A stretch of DNA of 64,000 nucleotides from Pseudomonadota bacterium. GTDB lineage: Bacteria; Pseudomonadota; Gammaproteobacteria; Burkholderiales; Thiobacillaceae. The notes below the pieces were generated by a model. The model saw only the letters and a list, made by a program, of their open reading frames with translations. It had not been told where the DNA came from and did no database searches. The stretch spans positions 62,001 through 126,000 of the forward strand of contig JAJZTS010000001.1 in NCBI GenBank assembly GCA_021848725.1. Reading direction: 5' to 3'. Both the position numbers and the translations under genes were made by a program. The stretch's first letter is position 1, and every line of letters begins with the position of its first letter. Shown here piece by piece: positions 1 to 8,480 of this stretch.

Positions 1-330
1 GAGCAAGACATCCAAAAGCAAGTCAAGCAAGCACGGGACCTACAGGCTAGCCTGGAAAAAGAATCGCTCACCCTGCCTGATTCGGAACGATCCAAAAAAG
101 AGCGCGATGTCGCCAACCTCAACCGCGACATCCAACGTGCTCAACGCGAGCTGCGCGAAGACCTCAACCAGCGCAAGAACGAAGAATTCGCCAATATCCA
201 TGAAAAGGCGCGCAATGCCATCCTGGATATCGCGAAGAAGGACGGCTTCGACTTGATCGTCGAAAATGCCGTCTACGCCGGTCAACGCGTAGACATCACC
301 GACAAAGTCTTGAAGGCGCTGGAGCGCTGA
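1..330 (+). CDS. skp: Periplasmic chaperone Skp/OmpH, 3' part only
   Basis: The reading frame is open from the window's first base to a TGA at 328-330, giving 109 C-terminal residues; the start lies outside. The visible part is a charged, Gln/Lys/Glu/Arg-rich coiled coil followed by the family's C-terminal core ([16 protein letters not shown], then [11 protein letters not shown]). Skp is a trimeric periplasmic holdase that carries unfolded outer-membrane proteins to the BAM complex. It sits 10 bases before lpxD, the usual bamA-skp-lpxD order, so bamA is expected just upstream of the window. Recognition rests on the C-terminal motif, the coiled coil and the context. Confidence 0.9.
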   Translation, partial: EQDIQKQVKQARDLQASLEKESLTLPDSERSKKERDVANLNRDIQRAQRELREDLNQRKNEEFANIHEKARNAILDIAKKDGFDLIVENAVYAGQRVDITDKVLKALER

Positions 331-340
331 GAGCCCACAC

Positions 341-1378
341 ATGCCCGGCTACACCCTGGCCGAATTGGGGGCCTGCCTGGGCGGCGCACTGGTGGGGGAT
401 GTCGGCCGTCGTTACACCGGCGTAGCCTCGCTCGAGCAAGCCACTTCGGAACAAATCAGCTTCGTCACCGGCGAAAAGCATTTGGCGGCTGCCCAGCGCT
501 CGCGTGCAGGCGCCCTGCTGGTTTCCAGCCGGCTGAGTCCGCAGATCACACAGCCGCATCTGGTGGTGGCCAACCCGCACGCAGCCTTTGCCCGTGCGGT
601 CGACTTGTTCCATCCCGAGCCTGAGATCGCGCCCGGCATCCACCCTAGCGCACATATCGCCGATAGCGCGCAGATCGCGGCCGATGCCTGGATCGGGCCG
701 CATGTCCATATTGCTGACAATGCACGCATCGGTGCGCGCAGCCGTATCGGCGCCGGTTGTTCGATCGGGGCGCAGAGCCAAATCGGCGACGATTGTGTGT
801 TGCATCCGAACGTGACCGTCTATAGTCACTGCCGCCTGGGCCACCGCATCATTCTGCATTCGGGTTGTGTGATCGGTTCGGACGGCTTCGGTCTGGCCTG
901 GGAAGACGATCATTGGCTCAAGGTGCCGCATATCGGTGGTGTCGTGCTCGAAGACGATGTCGAGGTCGGCGCCAACACCACCGTGGACCGCGGCGCCCTC
1001 GACGACACCGTGATCGAGCGCGGGGCCAAGCTCGACAACCTGATTCAAATCGCGCACAACGTACGGATCGGTGCCCATACCGCCATCGCCGCCTGCACCG
1101 GCATCGCCGGCAGCACCCATATCGGCGCCTACTGCCAAATCGGCGGTGCGGCGATGATCATCGGCCATTTGGAAATCGCCGATCGGGTCGTCATCTCGGC
1201 CGGCACCTTCGTCGGCAAGTCTATCCGCGAGGCCGGCACCTACACCTCGGTCCAGCCCTTGATGGCGCATGCCGACTGGAAGCGTAATGCCGCTCAGCTA
1301 CGGCATCTGGACAGGATGCACGAGCGCATCAAAGAACTTGAAAAGAAATTATCTGAATTGGAAAGGAAATCCTCGTGA
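341..1378 (+). CDS. lpxD: UDP-3-O-(3-hydroxyacyl)glucosamine N-acyltransferase
   Basis: Third step of lipid A synthesis: transfers a second 3-hydroxyacyl chain from acyl-ACP to the amino group of UDP-3-O-acyl-glucosamine in the cytoplasm. The 345 residues match the usual length (E. coli 341). An N-terminal uridine-binding domain (1-100) precedes a left-handed beta helix of hexapeptide repeats (about 100-280) and a helical C-terminus ([13 protein letters not shown]). His239 in QIAHNV falls exactly where the catalytic His239 lies in the E. coli enzyme. ATG start at 341, ten bases after skp; the stop overlaps the fabZ GTG by four bases, implying translational coupling. Confidence 0.97.
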   Translation: MPGYTLAELGACLGGALVGDVGRRYTGVASLEQATSEQISFVTGEKHLAAAQRSRAGALLVSSRLSPQITQPHLVVANPHAAFARAVDLFHPEPEIAPGIHPSAHIADSAQIAADAWIGPHVHIADNARIGARSRIGAGCSIGAQSQIGDDCVLHPNVTVYSHCRLGHRIILHSGCVIGSDGFGLAWEDDHWLKVPHIGGVVLEDDVEVGANTTVDRGALDDTVIERGAKLDNLIQIAHNVRIGAHTAIAACTGIAGSTHIGAYCQIGGAAMIIGHLEIADRVVISAGTFVGKSIREAGTYTSVQPLMAHADWKRNAAQLRHLDRMHERIKELEKKLSELERKSS

Positions 1379-1830
1379 GCACCGACACGGTTATGGATAT
1401 CAAGGACATCATGCGCCACCTGCCGCACCGCTACCCCTTCCTGTTGGTCGATCGGGTATTGCAGCTCACCAAAGGCGAGCGCATCGCCGCCTTGAAAAAT
1501 GTCACCATGAACGAGCCGTTCTTCCCGGGCCATTTCCCGCACCATCCGGTGATGCCAGGCGTGCTGATCATCGAGGCGCTGGCCCAAGCTGCCGGTATCC
1601 TCGCCTTCCAGAGTTCCGACACCCCGGTGACCGACAACACGGTGGTCTATTTCGTCGGCATCGACAACGCCCGCTTCAAGCGACCGGTCACGCCGGGCGA
1701 TCAGTTGCGTCTGGAGGCGACCATCACCAAGAATATGCGCGGCATCTGGAAATTCACTGCCCAGGCACTGGTCGATGGTCAAGTGGCCTGCGAGGCCGAC
1801 CTGATGTGCACCTTGCGCACCGTGGAGTGA
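1375..1830 (+). CDS. fabZ: 3-hydroxyacyl-[ACP] dehydratase FabZ
   Basis: Dehydrates 3-hydroxyacyl-ACP to trans-2-enoyl-ACP in fatty acid elongation, competing with the Lpx enzymes for 3-hydroxyacyl-ACP. The 151-residue hot-dog protein has the [11 protein letters not shown] opening motif and the catalytic pair His53 ([12 protein letters not shown]) and Glu67 (EALAQ), one residue off the E. coli numbering. The chosen start is the GTG at 1375, overlapping the lpxD stop and preceded by a GGAAAGGAA ribosome site. An ATG at 1393 would give a protein six residues shorter and is the alternative. Confidence 0.96.
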   Translation: MSTDTVMDIKDIMRHLPHRYPFLLVDRVLQLTKGERIAALKNVTMNEPFFPGHFPHHPVMPGVLIIEALAQAAGILAFQSSDTPVTDNTVVYFVGIDNARFKRPVTPGDQLRLEATITKNMRGIWKFTAQALVDGQVACEADLMCTLRTVE

Positions 1831-1843
1831 GCAGGACCCGCAG

Positions 1844-2614
1844 ATGATCCACCCCACCGCCATCGTTCATCCCCAGGCCAAGATCGGCGCCAACGTCGAG
1901 ATCGGCGCCTACACCCTCGTCGGCGAGCACGTCGAGATCGGCGACGACTGCCGGATCGGCCCGCACGCCGTGATCACCGGCCACACCCGCATCGGCCGCG
2001 GCAACCGCATCTTCCAGTTCGTCTCGTTGGGCGAGGAACCGCAAGACAAGAAATACGCCGGCGAACCGACCCGGCTGGAGATCGGCGACCACAACACCAT
2101 TCGGGAGTTTTGCACCTTCAACACCGGCACCGTGCAAGACAAGGGCGTCACCCGTATCGGCAACCACAACTGGATCATGGCCTATGTGCATATCGCCCAC
2201 GATTGCGCGGTCGGCGACCATACCATCTTCGCCAACAATGCCTCGCTGGCCGGGCATGTCGAGGTTGCCGATTACGCCATCCTCGGTGGCTTCACCGGCG
2301 TGCACCAATTCTGCCGGGTCGGCGCCCATGTCATTACCGGTATCGCCTCGGTCGTGCGTCAGGACATCCCGCCGTTCATCACGGCTTCCGGCAACCCGGC
2401 CGCACCGCATGGCCTGAATGCCGAGGGTTTGAAGCGCCGAGGCTTCAGCACCGAGGCGCTGGCCGCGCTCAAGCGTGCCTACAAGACGCTCTACAAGTCA
2501 GGCCTGGGCATGAACGAGGCCGCCGACGCGATCGCCCAAGAAGCCGCCAAGCAACCAGAGCTGCAGCCCTTGGCCGATTTCCTCCGTCTACCGGGGCGTG
2601 GCATCGTTCGATAA
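1844..2614 (+). CDS. lpxA: UDP-N-acetylglucosamine acyltransferase LpxA
   Basis: First step of lipid A synthesis: moves a 3-hydroxyacyl chain from ACP to the 3-OH of UDP-GlcNAc. At 256 residues it is close to the E. coli length (262). The first 180 residues are hexapeptide repeats forming a left-handed beta helix, and the rest is the helical C-terminal domain. His119 in VHIAHDCAVGDH corresponds to the catalytic His125 of E. coli, and ILGGFTGVHQFCRVG is typical of the acyl-chain pocket. It starts 13 bases after fabZ and abuts lpxB directly. Confidence 0.97.
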   Translation: MIHPTAIVHPQAKIGANVEIGAYTLVGEHVEIGDDCRIGPHAVITGHTRIGRGNRIFQFVSLGEEPQDKKYAGEPTRLEIGDHNTIREFCTFNTGTVQDKGVTRIGNHNWIMAYVHIAHDCAVGDHTIFANNASLAGHVEVADYAILGGFTGVHQFCRVGAHVITGIASVVRQDIPPFITASGNPAAPHGLNAEGLKRRGFSTEALAALKRAYKTLYKSGLGMNEAADAIAQEAAKQPELQPLADFLRLPGRGIVR

Positions 2615-3817
2615 ATGGCGGCTGGAATGAACCACGACAACCATGAGAACCTGGCCACACCGCTCGCTGCGACTGTGCCTACTCAAACGGTCGCTATCGT
2701 CGCCGGTGAGGCGTCCGGCGACTTGCTAGGGGGGCTGCTGATCGAGGCGACACGACAGGCCCACCTGCCGCTTCGGTTTGAAGGCATCGCCGGCCCGAAG
2801 ATGCAGGGCATGGGTGCCCGTTCCTGGTTTCCGATGGACACCTTGGCCGTGCGCGGTTATGTCGAGGCACTGTCCGGCCTGCGTAAGATCCTAGGCATTC
2901 GCCGCCAACTCAAGCGAAAACTGCTGCAAGACAAACCGGCGTTATTCGTCGGAGTCGATGCTCCCGATTTCAACCTCTCGCTCGAAGCCACGCTGAAGCG
3001 GAATGGCATTCCAACCGTGCATTTTGTCAGCCCCTCGATCTGGGCCTGGCGCCGGGGCCGGATAAGGAAAATTCGCAAGGCCGTCTCGCACATGCTGCTG
3101 ATCTTCCCGTTCGAAGAGGCACTCTATGCCCAGGCCGGCATCCCGGCTACTTTTGTCGGCCATCCCCTCGCCCACGCCTTGCCGGCCCAGCCCGATCGCA
3201 AGGGGGCTCGCGAACGGCTGGGCCTCAAACCGAATGGCGAATATGTGCTGTTGATGCCGGGTAGTCGCCGGAGCGAACTCAATCTCATGGCCGAGATCTT
3301 CATCGAAACCGCCCGCAAGATCCATGCCCAGCGCGGTCACGTCCAATTCCTGGTGCCGTTGATCAGCCGTGAAACGCGGCTGCAATTCGAGGAGGCCATT
3401 TATCGGCTTCAGGCACACGATCTCCCGATTCGCATCCTGTTCGGCCATGCCCACGATGCCATGCAGGCGGTCGATGCCGCCCTGATCGCCTCCGGCACGG
3501 CAACCTTGGAAGCCGCATTGCTAAAATGCCCGCACGTGGTTACCTACAAGGTACCTTGGCTGACCTATCAGATCATGCGCCGGCAAGCCTATTTGCCGTA
3601 TGTCGGTCTGCCCAATATCTTGGCAGGCCGCGCAGTCGTACCGGAACTGATCCAAAAGCAGGCCACGCCTGAAGCTTTGGCCGACGAAGTCGTACGGCTA
3701 TTGCAAGATCGTACGGCACGCGAAGCCATGCAGGATGTATTCGAAGCCATCCGCCGCGCGCTCAAACGCGACACCCCGCGCCTGATTGCCGAGGCCCTCG
3801 CGCCGTTTCTCCGATGA
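2615..3817 (+). CDS. lpxB: Lipid A disaccharide synthase LpxB
   Basis: Family GT19 glycosyltransferase that joins UDP-2,3-diacylglucosamine and lipid X into the tetraacyl disaccharide at the inner membrane. The 400 residues contain the N-terminal [15 protein letters not shown] motif, the [11 protein letters not shown] segment, [12 protein letters not shown], the PGSRRSELN motif and the donor-site [10 protein letters not shown]. The ATG at 2615 directly follows the lpxA stop; a second in-frame ATG at 2627 is equally near the GGCTGGA stretch, so the first four residues are uncertain. The stop overlaps rnhB by four bases. Confidence 0.96.
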   Translation: MAAGMNHDNHENLATPLAATVPTQTVAIVAGEASGDLLGGLLIEATRQAHLPLRFEGIAGPKMQGMGARSWFPMDTLAVRGYVEALSGLRKILGIRRQLKRKLLQDKPALFVGVDAPDFNLSLEATLKRNGIPTVHFVSPSIWAWRRGRIRKIRKAVSHMLLIFPFEEALYAQAGIPATFVGHPLAHALPAQPDRKGARERLGLKPNGEYVLLMPGSRRSELNLMAEIFIETARKIHAQRGHVQFLVPLISRETRLQFEEAIYRLQAHDLPIRILFGHAHDAMQAVDAALIASGTATLEAALLKCPHVVTYKVPWLTYQIMRRQAYLPYVGLPNILAGRAVVPELIQKQATPEALADEVVRLLQDRTAREAMQDVFEAIRRALKRDTPRLIAEALAPFLR

Positions 3818-4404
3818 CAGCGGCACCGTATTTAATCTGTGGCGTCGATGAAGCCGGCCGTGGCCCCTTGGCCGGCCCGGTCTGTGCCGCTGCGGTCATC
3901 CTCGACCCAAACAAACCGATCGATGGCCTGAAGGATTCGAAAAAACTCTCCGCCAGCCGCCGCGAACGGCTGGCCGATGAGATTCGTGCCAAGGCCCTCG
4001 CCTGGGCCGTGGCTTGGGCGACGGTCGAGGAAATCGACCAGATCAACATCCTGCAAGCCAGCCTACTGGCGATGCGACGCAGCGTCATGGATTTAGCCGT
4101 CGCCCCCAAGGAAGTGTGGGTGGACGGCAATCGTTGCCCTGAACTGCCCTATCCGACTCGGGCTATCATTAAGGGCGATGCGCTCGAACCGGCCATCTCG
4201 GCGGCATCGATCCTGGCGAAAACCGCACGCGACAAGACAATGTTGGAACTTGCTAGGTATTATCCCGGCTATGGCTTCGAGCAGCACAGCGGTTACCCTA
4301 CTGCCGCGCATCTGGAGGCCCTGAGGCGGCATGGCGTAACGCCGGTGCATCGCAAGACCTTCGGCCCCGTCAGGCGGATATTGGACGAATGCAATACGAA
4401 TTGA
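3814..4404 (+). CDS. rnhB: Ribonuclease HII
   Basis: Removes ribonucleotides embedded in DNA and RNA primers of RNA-DNA hybrids. The 196-residue protein starts with the signature [15 protein letters not shown], with Asp12 and Glu13 as the first acidic catalytic residues. Further acidic residues sit in [12 protein letters not shown] and in the [21 protein letters not shown] block, and [13 protein letters not shown] is the family's C-terminal substrate motif. It is the last gene of the lpx block (ATGA overlap with lpxB), the usual place in proteobacteria. Confidence 0.96.
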   Translation: MTAAPYLICGVDEAGRGPLAGPVCAAAVILDPNKPIDGLKDSKKLSASRRERLADEIRAKALAWAVAWATVEEIDQINILQASLLAMRRSVMDLAVAPKEVWVDGNRCPELPYPTRAIIKGDALEPAISAASILAKTARDKTMLELARYYPGYGFEQHSGYPTAAHLEALRRHGVTPVHRKTFGPVRRILDECNTN

Positions 4405-4433
4405 ACGTTGATGCCAAAGAGGAGTAACAAGGC

Positions 4434-5297
4434 ATGCTGGTAATCATTGGCTGGATCGTCGCCTTAGCGAGCGTGTTCGGCGCCTTTGCCGCTGGCGGCG
4501 GTCATCTGGCTTCGTTGTTCCAGCCGTTGGAACTGGTCATGATCGGTGGCGGTGCGTTCGGCGCCTTCATGGCGGCCAATGGCGCCAAGGGTATGAAGGC
4601 CTTCGTTTCCGCCATGCCTGGCGTTTTCAAAGGATCCAAATACACCAAGGCCTTTTACATGGAATTGCTGGCACTCCTGTTCGAAATCTTGAACAAGGTG
4701 CGCCGCGAGGGCCTGATGTCGATCGAGCCGGATGTCGAGAACCCGGAAGAAAGCGCGCTGTTCGCCAAATATCCCGCGGTTCAGGCCGATCACCATTTGA
4801 TCGAATTCATTGCCGACTATTTGCGCCTGATGGTCGGCGGCAACCTGAATGCCCTCGAAATCGAGAACCTGATGGATGCCGAGATCGAGACGCACCACCA
4901 CGAAGGCATGGGGCCCGCCCAGGCCGTGCAGCGCATGGCCGACGGCATGCCGGCCTTCGGTATCGTCGCCGCGGTGATGGGCGTGGTACATACCATGGAG
5001 TCGCTGTATCTGCCGCCATCTGAACTGGGGGTGCTGATTGCCCACGCCCTGGTCGGTACCTTCCTCGGTATCTTGTTGTCCTACGGCTTCGTATCGCCAG
5101 TCTCGACGGCCATGGAAGTCAAAGTCGAGGAAGGCGGCAAGGTTCTACAGGCCGTAAAAACAGTCATTCTCGCCAGCCTCAACGGTTTCTCGCCGCAGGT
5201 CTGCGTCGAATTCGGGCGCAAAGTGCTCTATTCCACCGAGCGGCCGACCTTCCTCGAATTGGAAGAAGACATCAAGGCGCGCAAGGCGGCTAAGTGA
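4434..5297 (+). CDS. motA: Flagellar motor stator protein MotA
   Basis: Proton-channel subunit of the flagellar stator, in the inner membrane. The 287 residues (E. coli 295) show the four-helix layout: two N-terminal helices (1-55), a cytoplasmic domain with charged residues (about 65-165), and two C-terminal helices holding MPAFGIVAAVMGVVHT and LIAHALVGTFLGILLSYGF. The conserved proline-rich turn SLYLPPSELG lies between them. A good ribosome site (AGAGGAGT) precedes the ATG. It lies 29 bases after rnhB and 11 before motB. No flagellar or chemotaxis genes adjoin, so motAB forms its own locus here. Confidence 0.97.
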   Translation: MLVIIGWIVALASVFGAFAAGGGHLASLFQPLELVMIGGGAFGAFMAANGAKGMKAFVSAMPGVFKGSKYTKAFYMELLALLFEILNKVRREGLMSIEPDVENPEESALFAKYPAVQADHHLIEFIADYLRLMVGGNLNALEIENLMDAEIETHHHEGMGPAQAVQRMADGMPAFGIVAAVMGVVHTMESLYLPPSELGVLIAHALVGTFLGILLSYGFVSPVSTAMEVKVEEGGKVLQAVKTVILASLNGFSPQVCVEFGRKVLYSTERPTFLELEEDIKARKAAK

Positions 5298-5308
5298 GGC
5301 GATAGGCC

Positions 5309-6235
5309 ATGGCGGATGATACCCAACGCCCAATAGTCATTAAGCGCATCAAAAAAGGCGGGCATGCCGCGCATGGCGGCGCCTGGAAGATCGCCTATGC
5401 CGACTTCGTCACGGCCATGATGGCCTTCTTTCTGTTGATGTGGCTATTGGGCTCGGTCAACAAGGCCAAGCTGCAAGGCATCTCGGACTACTTCAAGACC
5501 CCGCTTAAGGTCGCGCTGAGCGGCGGCCAGGGGGTCGGCGAGCAAACCAGCATCATCAAAGGCGGCGGCGACGACATCACTAAAAAGACAACGCTGGATA
5601 CCAAACGCAGTGAGGAGTCCGAACAAACCAAGAAGAAACCTGAAGAAAATACGGAACAAAACAAGGCACAAGAAGCCGCACGCCTGTCCGAACTGAAGGA
5701 AAAGCTCAATACGCTGATCGAGAGCAACCCCAAGCTTCAGCAGTTCAAAAACCAGATCAAAATCGACATCACCAGCGAGGGCCTACGCATCCAGATCGTC
5801 GATGACCAGAATCGGCCGATGTTCGACTCCGGCAGCGCGGTCATGAAATCTTATACGCGTGACATCTTGCACGAGATCGGCCGCACCCTGAACGATGTCC
5901 CGAACCGCATCAGCCTGTCCGGCCACACCGACTCGGTGCAATACGCCTCCGGCCTGCGCGGCTACAGCAACTGGGAACTGTCGGCCGATCGGGCCAACGC
6001 CTCGCGCCGCGAGCTGCTGACCGGCGGATTGCTACAGACCAAGATACTACGAGTCGTCGGCTTGGCCGACGCGGTCCCCTTCCTTAAAAACGACCCTGCC
6101 GCCCCGATCAACCGGCGCATCTCCATCATCGTGATGAAGAAAGAGGCGGAAGAGGCCATCACCAAGGAAAGCCAGCAAACCGAGGCCTTGACCGCCAAAC
6201 AGGTCGAGGAAAAGCTTGGCAGTGTCAAACCTTAA
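5309..6235 (+). CDS. motB: Flagellar motor stator protein MotB
   Basis: Stator partner of MotA that couples proton flow to torque and anchors the complex to peptidoglycan. The 308-residue protein has the N-terminal motif WKIAYADFVTAMMAFFLLMW, where Asp32 is the proton-binding residue at the same number as in E. coli. A plug-like segment and a charged, low-complexity linker (about 85-130, rich in Lys/Glu/Thr) lead to the OmpA-like peptidoglycan-binding domain (about 150-285; LSGHTDSVQY and NWELSADRANASRRELL). The 3' end overlaps the next gene by 20 bases. Confidence 0.97.
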   Translation: MADDTQRPIVIKRIKKGGHAAHGGAWKIAYADFVTAMMAFFLLMWLLGSVNKAKLQGISDYFKTPLKVALSGGQGVGEQTSIIKGGGDDITKKTTLDTKRSEESEQTKKKPEENTEQNKAQEAARLSELKEKLNTLIESNPKLQQFKNQIKIDITSEGLRIQIVDDQNRPMFDSGSAVMKSYTRDILHEIGRTLNDVPNRISLSGHTDSVQYASGLRGYSNWELSADRANASRRELLTGGLLQTKILRVVGLADAVPFLKNDPAAPINRRISIIVMKKEAEEAITKESQQTEALTAKQVEEKLGSVKP

Positions 6236-6998
6236 ATTCCCCATATCCAGCCCCCGCCTGCCGCCCACGCTACAGGCTGGACTGATCCATCTCTTGGCCT
6301 GGGCACTCGTCCTCGGCCTCGCGTCAGGCGCCCAGCAGATCGAACTCGATCTGAATTGGCGCGGATTAACCCTGATGCAGGGCCTACTCGCAGGGAGCGT
6401 CAGCTATTTCTTCGCACTACCCGCGTGGTGGCTAGTCATCAATCTGCTCTTCTTCCCCTTGCTTGCCCAGGCCCAGCAATGGGAACTCGCCCCACACTGG
6501 TATCTAGCGGGCCTGGCCGCATTATTGCTGACCCAGTTGGGCGCCGTGCGCAACCGGGTGCCGCTCTATCTGTCGAGCCATCGCGCCAAAAGCGAGTTGC
6601 TGCGTCTACTGCCGACGAGCCCGGGGCTGCGTTTTTTGGATATCGGCAGCGGCACTGGCGGCCTGCTCGCTTTCTTGGCAAAAAATCGGCCCGATCTGGT
6701 GCTCAACGGCATCGAATCCGCACCCGCGCTCTGGCTCCTGAGCCGCTTACGGCTCGGGACGCGTGCCTCTATCGCACTGGGCGATCTGTGGCACGTCGAT
6801 CTATCCCGCTATGACGTCGTGTATGCCTTTCTCTCGCCGGAACCGATGCCCCGGCTCTGGCAAAAAGCCAAACGCGAAATGCCGCCGGGTAGCTTGTTCG
6901 TCAGCAATACCTTTGAAGTACCCGGCGTGAAGCCGGATGCAAGCATCGAATTGCATGACCTCCATCGTGGACGTCTCCTGCTATGGCGAATGGCATAA
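6216..6998 (+). CDS. Membrane-anchored class I SAM methyltransferase-like protein
   Basis: The N-terminal half (residues 20-110) holds about three hydrophobic segments, and the C-terminal half a Rossmann-type methyltransferase fold with SAM-binding motif I LDIGSGTGG at 141-149, an acidic residue in NGIES (about 167) and a motif IV-like stretch ending YAFLSPEPM. The start is uncertain: TTG at 6216 or GTG at 6222, both inside motB. The 3' end overlaps the next gene by 16 bases, so it is translationally packed between motB and the HDOD-GAF gene. The substrate is unknown; a small membrane-bound methylase is inferred from sequence only. Confidence 0.7.
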   Translation: MAVSNLKFPISSPRLPPTLQAGLIHLLAWALVLGLASGAQQIELDLNWRGLTLMQGLLAGSVSYFFALPAWWLVINLLFFPLLAQAQQWELAPHWYLAGLAALLLTQLGAVRNRVPLYLSSHRAKSELLRLLPTSPGLRFLDIGSGTGGLLAFLAKNRPDLVLNGIESAPALWLLSRLRLGTRASIALGDLWHVDLSRYDVVYAFLSPEPMPRLWQKAKREMPPGSLFVSNTFEVPGVKPDASIELHDLHRGRLLLWRMA

Positions 6999-8479
6999 CC
7001 GACCCCAAGCCGTGGCTGGAAAAGCTCGGGCCGAGCCAGGTAGCGGTATTTCGTCGTACGGCACGCCTGCTGGCGGAGCTTGCCCAGCAAGGCGATAAGG
7101 TCAACAGCAACGATATCGCCAATGTCATCCTGGCCGACCCGTTGATGACCCTGCGCATCCTACATGACGCCAACGCCCTGCGTTCCAAGCGACTTGGCTC
7201 GGAAACCGGCACGGTCCAACATGCCTTGATGAGAATCGGCGTCAATGCATTTTTCGATAAGTACAAAGAGTTAGCGACCGTCGAAGAGGCATTGAGCAGC
7301 CAGCCAATGGCCCTGCGGATCGCCTATCGACTCCTACAGCGCAGTTTCCATGCCAGCTGGCAGGCGCGCGATTTCGCCGCATTGCACCTCGATATCCAGG
7401 CAGAGGAAGTCGAGGTCGCTGCGCTGCTAGGCTGCATTACCGAGCTGCTGCTCTGTCTGGCAGCGCCCGAAACCATCGGCAAATTGCAACGCCTGCGCCG
7501 TAAAAAATCGGCGGCCATGGCTGAGCTCGAGCTACTTGGCAGTCCGCTGGATGCGCTCCAACAAGCGGTGCTCGCCGCTTGGCAAATGCCGGAAGAGTTA
7601 CGGGAGATGTTGGCGCTAGGCCAGCAGCCAAGGCCGCGCCAAATCATGCTGCGCACCGCCTTTGAAATCGATCGCTGGGCCGAACAAGGCTGGTGGCATG
7701 AGGAGCTGGCCGCGGCCTATGGCGATCTGGCCGAATTGTTGGGGCAATTGCCGCAGCAGGTGGCGCGCATCGTCCATTCCAATGCCGTCCATGCCGCACG
7801 GGCTGGGGCCTGGATACCTGCCCCCGCTGCCGCGCGCTGGTTGCCCATGCTGCCGGGCGCATGGCCGCATGAACCGGAAGATGAAGAAGAACCACACCAA
7901 GAAGCCACCCCTGCCGCGAGCGCAAAAGCCGCCACTGCGGCAGATTCAAGCATGGCCCATCCGGTTCCCAATAAGCGCATCTTCGAGGAAAGCCTCAAGG
8001 CCATCGAGAACCATTTGGATGGCTCACTCACCTTGACGCAGATGAGCGCACAGATCTTGCGTGGCCTGCACAGCGGTCTTGGGCTGTCGCGCATCCTGTT
8101 CGCGATGCTGACGCCCGACGGCACGCGGGTGAAATCGCGCTTCACCTTGGGGGTCGCGGCGGATGACCCCTTGCGCCATTTCGAGATCAAGCTAGCCGCC
8201 AAGGACATGTTCGGCCAGCTCATGTCCAGGATGCAGGGCGTTTGGCTGAACTCGAGCAACCGCGGCCGGATGTGGCCGCTGGTCCACCCCAATCTCCAGC
8301 AGCTCATCGGCGAAGGGGACTTCTATGCGATGTCCTTGTTCGCCGGCAACAAACCCATCGGCCTGATCTATGCCGATCGCGGTCACGGCAATTTCGACCT
8401 CGACCCTGCCACCTACACCGACTTCAAACTCTTATGCTTACAGGCCGCGCGTGGCCTAGCCAAGGCCAAACCCGGCTGA
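6983..8479 (+). CDS. HDOD-domain signalling protein with C-terminal GAF-like domain
   Basis: A 498-residue cytoplasmic protein. The first 220 residues resemble an HDOD domain (VILADPLMTLRILHDANALRS, HALMRIGV), a catalytically dead relative of HD hydrolases found in regulators of motility, cell cycle and c-di-GMP signalling. An acidic, Ala-rich linker (about 285-325) leads to a second domain (about 330-495) with a GAF-like pattern: LSRILFAMLTPDGTRVKSRF and an end typed AMSLFAGNKPIGLIYADR. The ATG at 6983 overlaps the methyltransferase-like gene. It converges on ppsA with one base between stops. Its position after motAB suggests, but does not show, a motility link. Confidence 0.8.
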   Translation: MANGITDPKPWLEKLGPSQVAVFRRTARLLAELAQQGDKVNSNDIANVILADPLMTLRILHDANALRSKRLGSETGTVQHALMRIGVNAFFDKYKELATVEEALSSQPMALRIAYRLLQRSFHASWQARDFAALHLDIQAEEVEVAALLGCITELLLCLAAPETIGKLQRLRRKKSAAMAELELLGSPLDALQQAVLAAWQMPEELREMLALGQQPRPRQIMLRTAFEIDRWAEQGWWHEELAAAYGDLAELLGQLPQQVARIVHSNAVHAARAGAWIPAPAAARWLPMLPGAWPHEPEDEEEPHQEATPAASAKAATAADSSMAHPVPNKRIFEESLKAIENHLDGSLTLTQMSAQILRGLHSGLGLSRILFAMLTPDGTRVKSRFTLGVAADDPLRHFEIKLAAKDMFGQLMSRMQGVWLNSSNRGRMWPLVHPNLQQLIGEGDFYAMSLFAGNKPIGLIYADRGHGNFDLDPATYTDFKLLCLQAARGLAKAKPG

Positions 8480-8480
8480 C

